The translations under genes were made by a program, and so were the position numbers. Shown in pieces: positions 1 to 7,689 of a DNA stretch of 64,000 nucleotides. Source of the stretch: Lachnospiraceae bacterium (GTDB lineage Bacteria; Bacillota; Clostridia; Lachnospirales; Lachnospiraceae); NCBI GenBank assembly GCA_017460885.1, contig JAFUAB010000002.1, positions 62,001 to 126,000 of the forward strand, given 5' to 3'. How positions within the stretch are numbered: the first letter of the stretch is position 1; each line of letters opens with the position of its first letter. Below the pieces are notes generated by a model. That model saw only the letters and a program-made list of their open reading frames with translations, searched no databases and was not told where the DNA came from.

Positions 1-177
1 GCAGGAATTTTCATCAGATATATGCTTAATGACTCCATCAGGTCATCCGACGACATAGAACGATATCTGGAGCTCAGTACTCTGGCACTCATTCCTATCG
101 ACGAGAGTGAGTTGGAGGAGGAATCAACCAAAAAGAAAAGAAAAAAGAGATCAAGAAATGCAGGAAGTAATACTTAA
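1..177 (+). CDS. Wzz/CapA-type chain-length regulator, C-terminal end (partial)
   Basis: The frame is open from the first base and ends at TAA 175-177. It encodes about 58 residues that finish in a basic, Lys/Arg-rich tail. The stretch NDSIRSSDDIERYLELSTLA followed by IPID resembles the end of Wzz/YveK polysaccharide co-polymerases, where 'D..I.s.eDve..l.lp.LG.IP' precedes the cytoplasmic tail. The downstream gene is a CapB-type tyrosine kinase that overlaps it by 20 bp, the usual partner arrangement. The transmembrane and periplasmic parts lie outside the window, so the family call rests on a short match plus context. Confidence 0.6.
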   Translation, partial: AGIFIRYMLNDSIRSSDDIERYLELSTLALIPIDESELEEESTKKKRKKRSRNAGSNT

Positions 178-1045
178 GACAAAAGGATCGTCCTTCAGGA
201 TCAAAGAAGCTTATAAATCACTCAGAACGAACGTGGAATTCTGCGGGGAGGACGTTAAGGTCATAGCAATCACCAGCTGTACTCCGAATGAAGGAAAATC
301 CAGTGTATCCATGGGGCTTGCCCAGGCATTTGCAGAAGCCGGCAAGAAGACTCTTCTGGTGGATGCGGATCTGCGCAAGAGCGTGCTGGTGTCCAGATAC
401 AGAACCGGACAGATCAGGTATGGTCTGGTGCATTTTCTGGTTGGGCAGAGAAAGGCAGAGGAGGTGTTCTGCAAGACTGATTTTCCCTCGCTTTTTGTTG
501 TGTTTGCCGGCCCTGTACCACCTAACCCGAGTGAATTGATGGGAGGGAGTAAGTTTACCAGATTCCTGGAGGATGCCAGAAAGATCTTTGACTTCATTAT
601 CGTGGATACTCCACCGCTCGGAAGTGTGATCGATGCCGCTGTAATAGCCACGAAATGTGACGGAACGGTGATGGTCATAGAGAATAACGCCGTGAGCTAC
701 CGGTTTGCACAGAATGTAAAGGAGCAGCTTGACAGATCGGGCTGTCGGATACTTGGAGCGGTACTCAATAAGGTGGATATGTCGTCCGGAGGTCATTACG
801 GTACCTACGGAAGATATTATGGAAGGTATTATGGCAGATATTACGGCAAATACTACGGTAATTACGGAGAATATGGTAATCTGCCGGACTCCTCTCTGGA
901 TAAAAATACGAATTCTGACGTCAAAGATCGAACAGACACCAAAAAGAAGTCCGGGAAAGCCGGAAAAAATGTCAAAGCATCGGCTGCTTCGAATATGAAT
1001 GATCATCCGGAAGTGGAAATGATCGATCTGAACAAAGATGAATAA
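158..1045 (+). CDS. CapB/YwqD-type bacterial tyrosine kinase (BY-kinase)
   Basis: This is a cytoplasmic P-loop kinase that with its membrane partner controls polysaccharide polymerisation and export. The Walker A motif CTPNEGKSS, the Walker A' motif LLVDADLR and the Walker B motif FIIVDTPP are all present in order. Near the C-terminus (about 783-880) runs a ladder of YYG units (YGRYYGRYYGRYYG and onward), the autophosphorylated tyrosine cluster of the family. A charged 50-residue tail follows, which is longer than usual. I chose ATG 158 because the TTG at 107 lies deep in the preceding gene and the family begins just before 'K.s..iKEAYKsLRTN'. The next gene overlaps its end by 8 bp, so the genes are co-translated. 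Confidence 0.92.
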   Translation: MQEVILKTKGSSFRIKEAYKSLRTNVEFCGEDVKVIAITSCTPNEGKSSVSMGLAQAFAEAGKKTLLVDADLRKSVLVSRYRTGQIRYGLVHFLVGQRKAEEVFCKTDFPSLFVVFAGPVPPNPSELMGGSKFTRFLEDARKIFDFIIVDTPPLGSVIDAAVIATKCDGTVMVIENNAVSYRFAQNVKEQLDRSGCRILGAVLNKVDMSSGGHYGTYGRYYGRYYGRYYGKYYGNYGEYGNLPDSSLDKNTNSDVKDRTDTKKKSGKAGKNVKASAASNMNDHPEVEMIDLNKDE

Positions 1046-2006
1046 CAGGAAATGGCCTATAGTTACAATCGGAATCATAAATGTTTTGCTGATCGTATCG
1101 GTCGCGGTCGTCAGATTTCTGGGCGATAGTAAGCCTCCGGTCATATCATTCAGCAGCAATGATATTGTTTATGAACGGGATATGGATGAAGGCCTGCTGT
1201 ATGAAGGGGTCACCGCCATGGATTCCGGCGATGGAGACGTGACGGACAGGATCCTTGTGGAAAAGATCGTCGAGGACAGGGATGGATCCAGAGCGATAGT
1301 AACCTATGCCGTCAGCGACAAGTCCGGAAACGTGGCGAAGCAGTCAAGAGTCTTTGCGGCGGATTTCAGTGAGCCGGAATCCGTGACCGTGCCTGAGTCC
1401 GTACCCGTACCTGAGGGTGAAAGCGGGGAACTGAACGCTGATTCGGATCCGGGCGAAGTGATGATGGCGGATGAAACCGGAGCGAGTGTATCGGATGACT
1501 CCGATCAGGAGGAAGTACCTCAGGATGAAGATCCGGACACAGACGAAAACCCGGCAGGGGATGAAGGGGAAACTGACAATGACGGTACGGAGCAACCGGT
1601 CAGTCTGGATGATCTGAGCAGGGACGACCTGAAGCGTCTGAAGGATGAGATCAGGTCCGAAATTCTGGAGGAAACCCGGAGAGCGGCGGAGGCGGAGGCA
1701 GCCAGAGCCGCGAATCAGGCGAGAGAGGCCGAAATCGCCGCGGCAGCAGCAGCGGAAGCCGGTGCCAGACCTGCCATAGCACTCAAAAGCAGTTCAATAT
1801 CAACCACCGTCGGAACCTATCCCGCATGGGTAAATGTCATCGGGACATTAAGCGATGATAAGGATAATTACATGACGCTGTTTCCGACATTGAAATATAC
1901 CAGATTTGACGTAAATACAAAGGGTACTTATCGCGTTGGGCTGACTGTGACGGATTCGGACGGTAATGTGTCCAATACTGCTTATGTCAATGTGACCGTT
2001 AAATGA
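1038..2006 (+). CDS. membrane-anchored Ig-like (DUF5011-type) surface protein
   Basis: The product has an N-terminal membrane anchor (about residues 7-27) with no clear cleavage site. A short beta-rich domain follows (residues 30-105, 'PPVISF...YAVSDKSGNVAKQ'), like DUF5011/cadherin-type repeats. Then come a Pro/Glu/Asp-rich linker, an Ala/Glu/Arg helix (about residues 190-240) and a second Ig-like end ('VNVIGTLSDDKDNYMTLFP...YRVGLTVTDSDGNVSN'). It starts inside the tyrosine-kinase gene and ends 3 bp before the LCP gene, so it belongs to the same operon. It is probably an extracytoplasmic accessory of the polysaccharide machine; the exact role is unknown. Confidence 0.6.
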   Translation: MNNRKWPIVTIGIINVLLIVSVAVVRFLGDSKPPVISFSSNDIVYERDMDEGLLYEGVTAMDSGDGDVTDRILVEKIVEDRDGSRAIVTYAVSDKSGNVAKQSRVFAADFSEPESVTVPESVPVPEGESGELNADSDPGEVMMADETGASVSDDSDQEEVPQDEDPDTDENPAGDEGETDNDGTEQPVSLDDLSRDDLKRLKDEIRSEILEETRRAAEAEAARAANQAREAEIAAAAAAEAGARPAIALKSSSISTTVGTYPAWVNVIGTLSDDKDNYMTLFPTLKYTRFDVNTKGTYRVGLTVTDSDGNVSNTAYVNVTVK

Positions 2007-2009
2007 CAC

Positions 2010-3212
2010 ATGAACACGGATTCGGGTGACAGTAAAATGAGTACAAGAACCAAGCGATGGCGCGACAGGAGGGCTGACGCCGAAAAGGAAGCGGTACTGA
2101 ATCCCGCTCGCGCGAAAGCCCGGAAGAGGAAAAAAAGAAAACGTATGCTTTTGATCACTGCGGTCATACTTGCTGTGATCATTTTGGGTGTGGCCGGGGG
2201 AGTCGCGGCAGCAGGCATCATAGGACGGCACAACCTCAGTGTGCAGGCGGCAAGCCCCACACCGACGCTGGTCACGGCAGAGACAGCGGAAACCGTGCTG
2301 ACTGAAGAGGAACAGCTTGAGTGGCAGGAGGGCTGGATCAGATATGCCGGAAGTATTTATGAATATGACAACTCTCTGCTGACATTCCTTTTTATGGGAG
2401 TGGACAAAAGGGATGAAACACTGCGGGAGGTCGTGGGAGCGACCAATGGCGGACAGGCGGATGCACTATTCCTGATGGTTATCGATCCGGGAGATAAAAG
2501 GGTCCGTGTTATTGCGATCAACCGTAATACGATGGTGCCGATTGAAGTATATGACGAAAACGGATCGTATGTTTCTACCGTTACGGGACAGATCAACACT
2601 CAGCATGGGTTTGGGAACGGTTTGGAGCAGAGCTGCGAGTATCAGGTCAGGGCCGTGGACAATCTGATGTATAACATACCGATCCACGGATATGTGGCTG
2701 TAAACATGGCCGCGGTCAGGACTATTACGGATGCTGTCGGCGGCGTGGATCTGACAGTGCTGGAGGATGTGACGACCAGCGGAGATCACAAGCTGATCTT
2801 CAAACAGGGTGACGAGCTGCATATGGACGGTGAGACCGCATACAGGTACGTGACCGTCAGAGACACCGCGGTAAGAGAGAGCGCAAACGGACGCCTGGAA
2901 CGTGAGAAGCAATATCTTACGGAGCTTATCGACAGGATCAAGGAACAGACGAGGTCGGACATCACAACTCCGGTGAAGCTGTATAATGCGTTGGCCGAAC
3001 AGATGGTGACCAACATAACAGCCAGTGAAGTTGCATATCTGGCGGGCATGGCCGGGAATTTCAGGTTTGATTCCGGTGATATATATACCCTGGAGGGAGA
3101 GTACGTGGCTGCAGAGGACAATCCGGATTCGGTATTTGATGAGTTCTATCCGGATGAGGACGCCCTGCAGAGGCTTATTATTGAGGTTTTTTATAAGGAA
3201 GTGCATCAATAA
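2010..3212 (+). CDS. LytR-CpsA-Psr (LCP) family glycopolymer transferase
   Basis: LCP enzymes attach undecaprenyl-linked glycopolymers to peptidoglycan or release them at the membrane surface. The product has a basic cytoplasmic N-terminus, one membrane segment (about residues 45-70) and an extracytoplasmic LCP domain. Recognisable parts are FLFMGVDKRDE, the 'RVIAINRNTMVPI' strand (IPRDT equivalent), INTQHGFG, and the Arg-rich pocket 'YVTVRDTAVRESANGRLEREKQYL' split around residues 285-310. ATG 2010 gives the longest form; ATG 2037 (MSTRTKRW) is an equally plausible start. It sits between the Ig-like protein and the sortase-like lipoprotein with 11-bp gaps or less, in the polysaccharide operon. 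Confidence 0.9.
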   Translation: MNTDSGDSKMSTRTKRWRDRRADAEKEAVLNPARAKARKRKKRKRMLLITAVILAVIILGVAGGVAAAGIIGRHNLSVQAASPTPTLVTAETAETVLTEEEQLEWQEGWIRYAGSIYEYDNSLLTFLFMGVDKRDETLREVVGATNGGQADALFLMVIDPGDKRVRVIAINRNTMVPIEVYDENGSYVSTVTGQINTQHGFGNGLEQSCEYQVRAVDNLMYNIPIHGYVAVNMAAVRTITDAVGGVDLTVLEDVTTSGDHKLIFKQGDELHMDGETAYRYVTVRDTAVRESANGRLEREKQYLTELIDRIKEQTRSDITTPVKLYNALAEQMVTNITASEVAYLAGMAGNFRFDSGDIYTLEGEYVAAEDNPDSVFDEFYPDEDALQRLIIEVFYKEVHQ

Positions 3213-3223
3213 GGGCATAAGGC

Positions 3224-4102
3224 ATGAACGAAAAACTCTTTTGTATATGCGGTCTGATCATGATCATAGGTGCAGCGATCGTTTTTGGGACGGGATGTTC
3301 CGGACGGACCGGCAATGACGATCAGCCTGATTCAATAGGAGAGGAAACACATCAGGAAAAGGAGGCGGACCCCGCGGAAGATATTTCGGAAGCCGAGACA
3401 GCCGCTCCTTGGGTAAATCAGTCAGGAACGGCGTCGGAAAGCGCCGAGGATGACCTGATAGACTTTGAAGCCCTTAAGGCAGAGAATCCGGATATATATG
3501 CATGGCTCTACATACCGGGTACGGATCTGGATTATCCCATCCTGAGAGCAAGTCAGTCAGATGATCATTATCAGACTCACGGGTCAGACGGTCAGCCTGA
3601 TGAACATGGGTGCGTATATACTGAAATGTACAACAACATGGATATGAGCGACTTCAATACGATCATCCATGGAGCGGATGACGATGAGTCAGGTCCTTTC
3701 TATGATCTGCATATGTATGAGGATCCGGATTATTTCGATGCCCATAGGACCATGTACATTGTGCTTCCGTATACAACCTTAACCTATGAGATCATCGCGG
3801 CATATTATGACGAGGGGTCAGACATAATGAGACGTCATGACTATACTACGGTATCCGGATGCAGTAAATGGATAACGGATTATGAAAACCACCGAAGCCT
3901 GGGAATGGTCCGAACAGATCCTGTTGTGCCTCTGAATGTTGAGAATTCATTTATCGTGACACTTGACGGACTGAGGGACGAGGACAGTGACCGGCAGTTC
4001 GTGGTCATAGCGTCGCTGACAGATTCGGGAAGCGCGCAGCTGACCAGATACCTGTCCGACGAGGATGACGGCTTTTACGAAAGCCTGGATCAGACCGATT
4101 GA
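3224..4102 (+). CDS. class B sortase-fold lipoprotein lacking catalytic residues
   Basis: Residues 75-265 follow the class B sortase pattern ('IYAWLYIPGTDLDYPI', 'NTIIHG', 'FYDLHMYEDPDYFDAH', 'YEIIAAYY', 'RQFVVIASL'). The catalytic His of the usual YGH is Ala151 here (NTIIHGADDD). The Cys of the usual TLSTC is Leu250 (VTLDGL). The Arg before FVV is displaced by one residue (RQFVV). The N-terminus is a hydrophobic segment ending in FGTGCSG, which could be a lipobox. I therefore infer a non-catalytic binding or scaffold protein outside the membrane. It is the last gene of the tight run from the kinase to the LCP protein. Genuine sortase activity is unlikely unless other residues substitute. Confidence 0.8.
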   Translation: MNEKLFCICGLIMIIGAAIVFGTGCSGRTGNDDQPDSIGEETHQEKEADPAEDISEAETAAPWVNQSGTASESAEDDLIDFEALKAENPDIYAWLYIPGTDLDYPILRASQSDDHYQTHGSDGQPDEHGCVYTEMYNNMDMSDFNTIIHGADDDESGPFYDLHMYEDPDYFDAHRTMYIVLPYTTLTYEIIAAYYDEGSDIMRRHDYTTVSGCSKWITDYENHRSLGMVRTDPVVPLNVENSFIVTLDGLRDEDSDRQFVVIASLTDSGSAQLTRYLSDEDDGFYESLDQTD

Positions 4103-4143
4103 TATCTATGGACGCAAGTCTGTTGATATACCACATCATTGAA

Positions 4144-4200
4144 TCCCGGTGACGCAGAACATAATCTGCTCACCGGGAATGTGGGGAGACGAACCGTCTC
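4144..4200 (+). promoter_or_regulatory. two tandem hairpins in the leader of the 4228 gene
   Basis: The first hairpin pairs TCCCGGTGA (4144-4152) with TCACCGGGA (4170-4178). It continues inward with GCAGA/TCTGC around an ACATAA loop. The second pairs GAGACG (4186-4191) with CGTCTC (4195-4200) around AAC. Neither is followed by a T-run, so these do not look like simple terminators. They may be RNA processing, stabilising or antitermination elements between the sortase-like gene and the secreted-protein gene. Confidence 0.5.
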
Positions 4201-4227
4201 AAAAATCTATAGAAAGGAGAGGAAAGA

Positions 4228-4863
4228 ATGATGAAGAAAAAGCTTGTTGCATTGATCGCTGCCGTAAGCGTAATGGCCGGTTCCATGACCGCTCTGGCAG
4301 CACCATCATCGACCGCAGCTGACGTAGCTGATACAGCAGTTGTGCCTGTTGCTTCGACCACGATCGGAACATCGGCTATGTCAGGCACAGAGCAGAAGGC
4401 TATGGACTATCGTTCGCCGGCTGCAATTCAGGCTGTTGCGCAGTCTTACGGTATGACTTATGAGGAAGTAGCCAACAACGCTGTATCGTCACCTGCAGGC
4501 ATTCCTGCGGCAGACGTATACGCTGTTTCTCAGGGTGACAAGATCCAGATCAACGGAGTGGCTTCAACCCAGCATGTTTACTTAAGAAAGCTGACTACAA
4601 AGACTCCCGGGTACAGCCAGGTCAAGGCTGACATTCCCGAAGGCGCAAAGCTGATCAACGTATTTAATGCCATCCTGCCTGTAAAAGACGGCAACACTGT
4701 AACGGTTAATTTCTATCTGCCTAAGATCACGGGCAATGAGAAACTCACCGTACAGCAGTTCTCTGAAGGTAAGTGGGTAACACTGACCATCAAGGAACTC
4801 AGGAAGAATCATGTAGTGCTTGATCTGACCAAGTCAGGTCCTGTCAGATTCATCCTTAACTAA
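4228..4863 (+). CDS. secreted protein of unknown function
   Basis: The protein starts with a classical signal peptide (MMKKKLVALIAAVSVMAGS, then MTALAAP, cleavage after ALA). It continues as a 180-residue mature domain rich in Ala, Thr and Val. The C-terminal half reads as beta strands (GDKIQINGV, HVYLRKLT, VNVNFYLPKI-like, VRFILN). I do not recognise the family. It is preceded by a strong ribosome site (GAAAGGAGAGGAAAGAATG) and two leader hairpins. It lies between the polysaccharide operon and loaP, and its codon use matches the upstream operon. A role in the extracellular matrix is inferred only from position. Confidence 0.7.
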   Translation: MMKKKLVALIAAVSVMAGSMTALAAPSSTAADVADTAVVPVASTTIGTSAMSGTEQKAMDYRSPAAIQAVAQSYGMTYEEVANNAVSSPAGIPAADVYAVSQGDKIQINGVASTQHVYLRKLTTKTPGYSQVKADIPEGAKLINVFNAILPVKDGNTVTVNFYLPKITGNEKLTVQQFSEGKWVTLTIKELRKNHVVLDLTKSGPVRFILN

Positions 4864-5281
4864 GGAACTGCGGCCTTATCTGTTTACACAGAGAGCCGGC
4901 AGGTCCTGAGACCTGCTGATCCGGATCAGCATTTCTTGAAGAAATACGCAATCTCTCCCGTTCATATCGAGCGGGAGAGATAATCCAAAACCGGAGACCC
5001 GGGATTGTTGCGCACGGCACCTTTCGGGTCATGAAGGGGACATAAGGAACTGATACGGAATAGTTCCCCGGAAGTATGGAATCGGATTTATGTGATCGAA
5101 CATGGGCATACATGAAATGTGAGTCCGTGTTTGCTCATGTGGATCCGGCTGGCGAAGCTATGCTTTAAGATCTGTGCTATTGGTGGGAAAAACAGGCAAT
5201 ATGTATTTTTTGTACAGATCCTTACTGCGATGGCGACTTTGGGGAAGCACTGTCAAAGAAAGAAGCAGCGGTGAAAATGAC
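4864..5281 (+). promoter_or_regulatory. structured leader upstream of loaP
   Basis: This 418-bp interval has no convincing gene but is dense in stable stem-loops. They are GCAGGTC/GACCTGC at 4899-4916, the perfect 16-bp palindrome GCTGATCCGGATCAGC at 4915-4930, and a 10-bp stem ATCTCTCCCG/CGGGAGAGAT at 4951-4981. None has a T-run. LoaP proteins are known to load at RNA hairpins in leaders of long operons, so this may be an autoregulatory or antitermination leader. That link is inferred. Confidence 0.45.
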
Positions 5282-5791
5282 ATGTGGTATGTGATATGGA
5301 CTATTACCAGAAATGAGCAGGATGTTCTTGACTGTATAGGAGTGACTTTTAACCCGGATAAGTATCTCAGAGCCTGGATCCCTCAGAAAAAGGTATTCTG
5401 GAGAGAGGACGGGGTTAAGTCAGTAAAGCTAAAACCGGCCTTTCCGGGATATGTATTCATAGATACCGCTGATCCGCAATATGTACATGAAAGGCTAAGG
5501 GGATACAGCAATTACATATGCGTCCTTAAAAACAGCGAAGGATATGCCCCGGTATCTGAATCCGAACAAAGGATCATCAGTCATTTTACAGGAGAAGACG
5601 GAGCGGTAGATATGTCACTGGGCGTGATCATTAACGGTGAACTCAATATTCTGGATGGTCCGCTTAAGGGTATGGAGAACAGGATCGTTAAAATCAACCG
5701 GCATCACAGGACTGCTTATGTAAAGTTCGACAGATTGCTGGGAGAGGAAAGAATCCTGACGTTTGGACTTGAGGTGGTTGAAAAAAACTGA
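5282..5791 (+). CDS. loaP: LoaP-type NusG paralogue (processive antiterminator)
   Basis: LoaP proteins ride on RNA polymerase and let it read through terminators in long polysaccharide or antibiotic operons of Firmicutes. The N-terminal NGN domain opens with MWYVIWTITRNEQDV and contains 'AFPGYVFIDTADPQYVHERLR'. The C-terminal KOW domain reads 'GPLKGMENRIVKINRHHR' followed by AYVKFDR and ILTFGLEVVE. I chose ATG 5282 because NGN domains begin at WYV; the longer open frame from 5174 adds 36 unrelated residues. The length of 169 aa matches the family. Its neighbour operons (0-4 kb and 13.5-26 kb) are the obvious targets. General NusG is ruled out by the genomic setting and the divergent KOW. Confidence 0.88.
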   Translation: MWYVIWTITRNEQDVLDCIGVTFNPDKYLRAWIPQKKVFWREDGVKSVKLKPAFPGYVFIDTADPQYVHERLRGYSNYICVLKNSEGYAPVSESEQRIISHFTGEDGAVDMSLGVIINGELNILDGPLKGMENRIVKINRHHRTAYVKFDRLLGEERILTFGLEVVEKN

Positions 5792-6040
5792 TGGCACTGA
5801 AGATGATCGTATGGACAATGCCATAGCGTTCCTGTTCGAGAAACACAACATTATAGAGCTCAAGAATCCATACGAGAAGTGGTTCTGCTTCAGTTTGGAG
5901 TTGGTAAGATCCAGATAGAATGTGATGCGCCCGTCGAGTTCAACGGATTGTGCCTGACAGTCAAGCAGTTTTGGCTTGCCGTGTGCCAGATTGAGGGATT
6001 CGAGCCTGATGGTGACCCTTGGGAATGTTGGTGTGTACAT
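5615..6040 (-). pseudogene. truncated leftward gene of unknown function (intact promoter and start)
   Basis: The first 55 residues (MYTPTFPRVTIRLESLNLAH onward, to about 5876) look coding. They follow an ideal AAAGGAG site 7 nt upstream of the ATG and a TTGACA-N17-TATACT promoter (6116-6144). Beyond 5876 the frame only runs antisense through the nuclease fragment and the end of loaP, so the tail is not a natural protein. I infer that a gene divergent from the HTH regulator at 6243 was cut off by rearrangement. I do not recognise the N-terminal family. Confidence 0.45.
5811..5918 (+). pseudogene. fragment of an Rpn/PD-(D/E)XK nuclease gene
   Basis: A short frame reads MDNAIAFLFEKHNIIELKNP and then YEKW before losing sense. 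The piece FEKHNIIELKNPYE matches the conserved E-x-K strand region of Rpn-type nuclease/transposase-like proteins common in Lachnospiraceae. Homology appears to stop near 5877, where the opposite-strand fragment begins. The fragment has no ribosome site and directly follows the loaP stop, so it is a recombination leftover. Confidence 0.45.
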
Positions 6041-6078
6041 AATAGACTCCTTTCAAAACTCAAAGAAAACTGCAGATA

Positions 6079-6160
6079 CGATTATTAAGTAATCGCATAT
6101 GAATACCATGAGGATAGTATAAAATATCCTTTTGCGATTGTCAAGTAATCGTGGTAGAAT
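6079..6160. promoter_or_regulatory. divergent promoter pair with two 17-bp operators
   Basis: Two near-identical dyads, CGATTATTAAGTAATCG (6079-6095) and CGATTGTCAAGTAATCG (6135-6151), fit CGATT-N7-AATCG. Leftward, TGTCAA/AGTATA at 6139-6144 and 6116-6121 read as TTGACA-N17-TATACT. Rightward, TTGCGA (6132-6137) and TAGAAT (6155-6160) are 17 bp apart. The second operator covers both -35 boxes, so one bound protein would shut both directions. The HTH protein encoded at 6243 is the natural candidate. Confidence 0.7.
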
Positions 6161-6242
6161 ATTAAAAGTGAGTTTAGAAGTCAGTTTAGCAGCCAGCCAG
6201 GCAGAGAGTTTGGCATTGGCAGGTGTATTTGAAGGAGGCGTT

Positions 6243-6725
6243 ATGGACGGCAAAAAGATCAAAGACGGCATTATCGATTCAGAAGCGCAGTGGGTTTCTG
6301 AAGGAATTCCAGAGGAAGAAGTCCTTCCTGACAAAAGGGAGATGACCTTTGCCAGCCGCTTGAAAGAGCTGAGGGAAGGAAAAGGATACCGGCAGGTGGA
6401 TCTCGCTGAGAGAATCGGCGTGACGAAGAATACGGTTTCTGTCTGGGAAAGGGCAGGGCGAATGCCCGATCTGGATACGCTGGAGCTTTTAGCAAAAGAA
6501 TTCAATGTGCCGTTCGATTTTCTGGTCGCTGTTGAGGACAGAAAAGAAGGGGAATCTTTGGAAGAAGTCATCGCCGGGATCAGCAATGAGTCTATCAAAA
6601 TGTCAGCAGCGAGATTTGCCAGGGAGTACAGCATGCTGAGCGACGAGATGCAGAAAGTGGTGGCGGCGACGCTTGCCACGGCATTCAGGCAGGATGAGAT
6701 GAAAGGAAGGCTCAGGAATAGCTGA
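6243..6725 (+). CDS. XRE-family transcriptional regulator
   Basis: A 160-residue protein with an XRE/Cro-type helix-turn-helix at about residues 37-92 ('FASRLKELREGKGYRQVDLA', 'ERIGVTKNTVSVWERAGRMP'). An acidic N-terminal arm precedes it and a helical C-terminal half follows that may dimerise. ATG 6243 is preceded by GAAGGAGGCGTT, a strong ribosome site. The longer frame from 6132 runs through the promoter and is rejected. It lies just downstream of a divergent promoter with two matching dyads, so autorepression is likely. It is too large to be a HigA-type antitoxin and has no toxin partner next to it. Confidence 0.85.
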   Translation: MDGKKIKDGIIDSEAQWVSEGIPEEEVLPDKREMTFASRLKELREGKGYRQVDLAERIGVTKNTVSVWERAGRMPDLDTLELLAKEFNVPFDFLVAVEDRKEGESLEEVIAGISNESIKMSAARFAREYSMLSDEMQKVVAATLATAFRQDEMKGRLRNS

Positions 6726-6754
6726 TATTGAAGTCTATTCTGTTATCCTATCAA

Positions 6755-6807
6755 AGCATATTGACAAACAGTCAGTGGTCATGTAATATGTTATATATAG
6801 CATATTG
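6755..6807 (+). promoter_or_regulatory. promoter and repeat operator of the higBA pair
   Basis: TTGACA (6761-6766) and TAATAT (6784-6789) are separated by 17 bp. The 9-mer AGCATATTG occurs on both sides, at 6755-6763 and 6799-6807. This pattern suits binding by the HigA-type antitoxin encoded downstream. Confidence 0.55.
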
Positions 6808-6818
6808 AAAGGATAGGA

Positions 6819-7172
6819 ATGGAGAAGTTTAGAACCGTATTTTATAGGGATGAAAATGGTGATAAGCCATTGGGGGATTTTATCAGATCACTCAGACCGT
6901 CCCTGAAAGCAAAGGTTGTCGGTGATTTACATTTGCTGGAAGAATTCGGCAATTACGCGCGCGAGCCTTTGAGCAAGCCATTAGGAGATGGCATATTTGA
7001 ACTCCGTACAGAGGAGAGTGGAGATACGGTTCGCATTCTTTACTTCTTTGACGAAGGTCGAATTATCATTTGTACGAATGGATGCGTGAAGAAGCAGAAA
7101 CCAACACCGAGAAGAGAAATCGACCTCGCAAAGAAGAGACGTGATCAGTATTATGCGAGGAAGGAGCGATAA
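6819..7172 (+). CDS. higB: HigB/Gp49-type mRNA endoribonuclease toxin
   Basis: The product belongs to the RelE-fold HigB/phage Gp49 group that cleaves mRNA. Diagnostic parts are 'EFGNYAREPLSKPLGDGIFE' and 'LRTEESGDTVRILYFF', followed by a basic tail (KKQKPTPRREIDLAKKRRDQ). At 117 aa it has the usual family length. The toxin gene comes first and the HTH antitoxin follows with a one-base gap, the HigBA order. ATG 6819 follows AAAGGATAGGA. The two genes probably form a functional addiction module, as neither shows damage. Confidence 0.88.
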   Translation: MEKFRTVFYRDENGDKPLGDFIRSLRPSLKAKVVGDLHLLEEFGNYAREPLSKPLGDGIFELRTEESGDTVRILYFFDEGRIIICTNGCVKKQKPTPRREIDLAKKRRDQYYARKER

Positions 7173-7173
7173 G

Positions 7174-7479
7174 ATGGCGGAAAAAAGTGATCTGGATATC
7201 CTTACAGAGGAATTGATGGAAGAGCCGGAGTTTCGCAAGGAATATGAGAAGATTCAGCCGGAATTGGATATAAAGCGTGCCTTGATGCAGGCCAGGATTC
7301 AATCTGGGATGACACAGATGCAGTTGTCAGAGGCATCGGGAATCAGCCAGGCAGATATCAGCAGATTGGAGAACGGGACAAGGAATCCCAGCCTTGGGTT
7401 GCTTAAACGTCTTGCAGAGGCAATGAATTCAACCCTTAAGATAGAGTTTATTCCGAAAATGAAGACTGGTATAAATTAA
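7174..7479 (+). CDS. higA: HigA-type XRE antitoxin
   Basis: The 101-residue protein has an acidic N-terminus ('LTEELMEEPEFRKEYEKI') that can wrap the toxin. An XRE helix-turn-helix follows ('ARIQSGMTQMQLSEASGISQ', 'ADISRLENGTRNPSLGLLKR'). ATG 7174 lies right after the higB stop and has AAGGAGCGATAAG upstream. The 7141 start would overlap higB without a ribosome site. It should neutralise HigB and repress the shared promoter at 6755-6807. Confidence 0.88.
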   Translation: MAEKSDLDILTEELMEEPEFRKEYEKIQPELDIKRALMQARIQSGMTQMQLSEASGISQADISRLENGTRNPSLGLLKRLAEAMNSTLKIEFIPKMKTGIN

Positions 7480-7689
7480 ACATTTATTGCTTGAGTTGGC
7501 TATCCAAAGGTCATGCGATGATATGGCATTTTGAGGTGAAAAGCGGTTGGTTTGGGTTTGCTACACAAATTGCTACACTCATTGCAAAATAAGGTGTAGA
7601 AATGTTTTTCGGTCTTAAGAGGACGCGGCTGAAAGCCTTATTTTAAGCACTTTCCAGCAATCGCCCCTCGACCTTGTACCGAAATTTGA

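Noticed and set aside
3224-4102. Active class B sortase
   Set aside because: The His, Cys and Arg positions are all changed, so only the fold can be claimed.
5879-6088. 69-residue rightward ORF
   Set aside because: It is antisense to the leftward fragment, which has the better promoter and ribosome site; codon use and composition look like a shadow frame.
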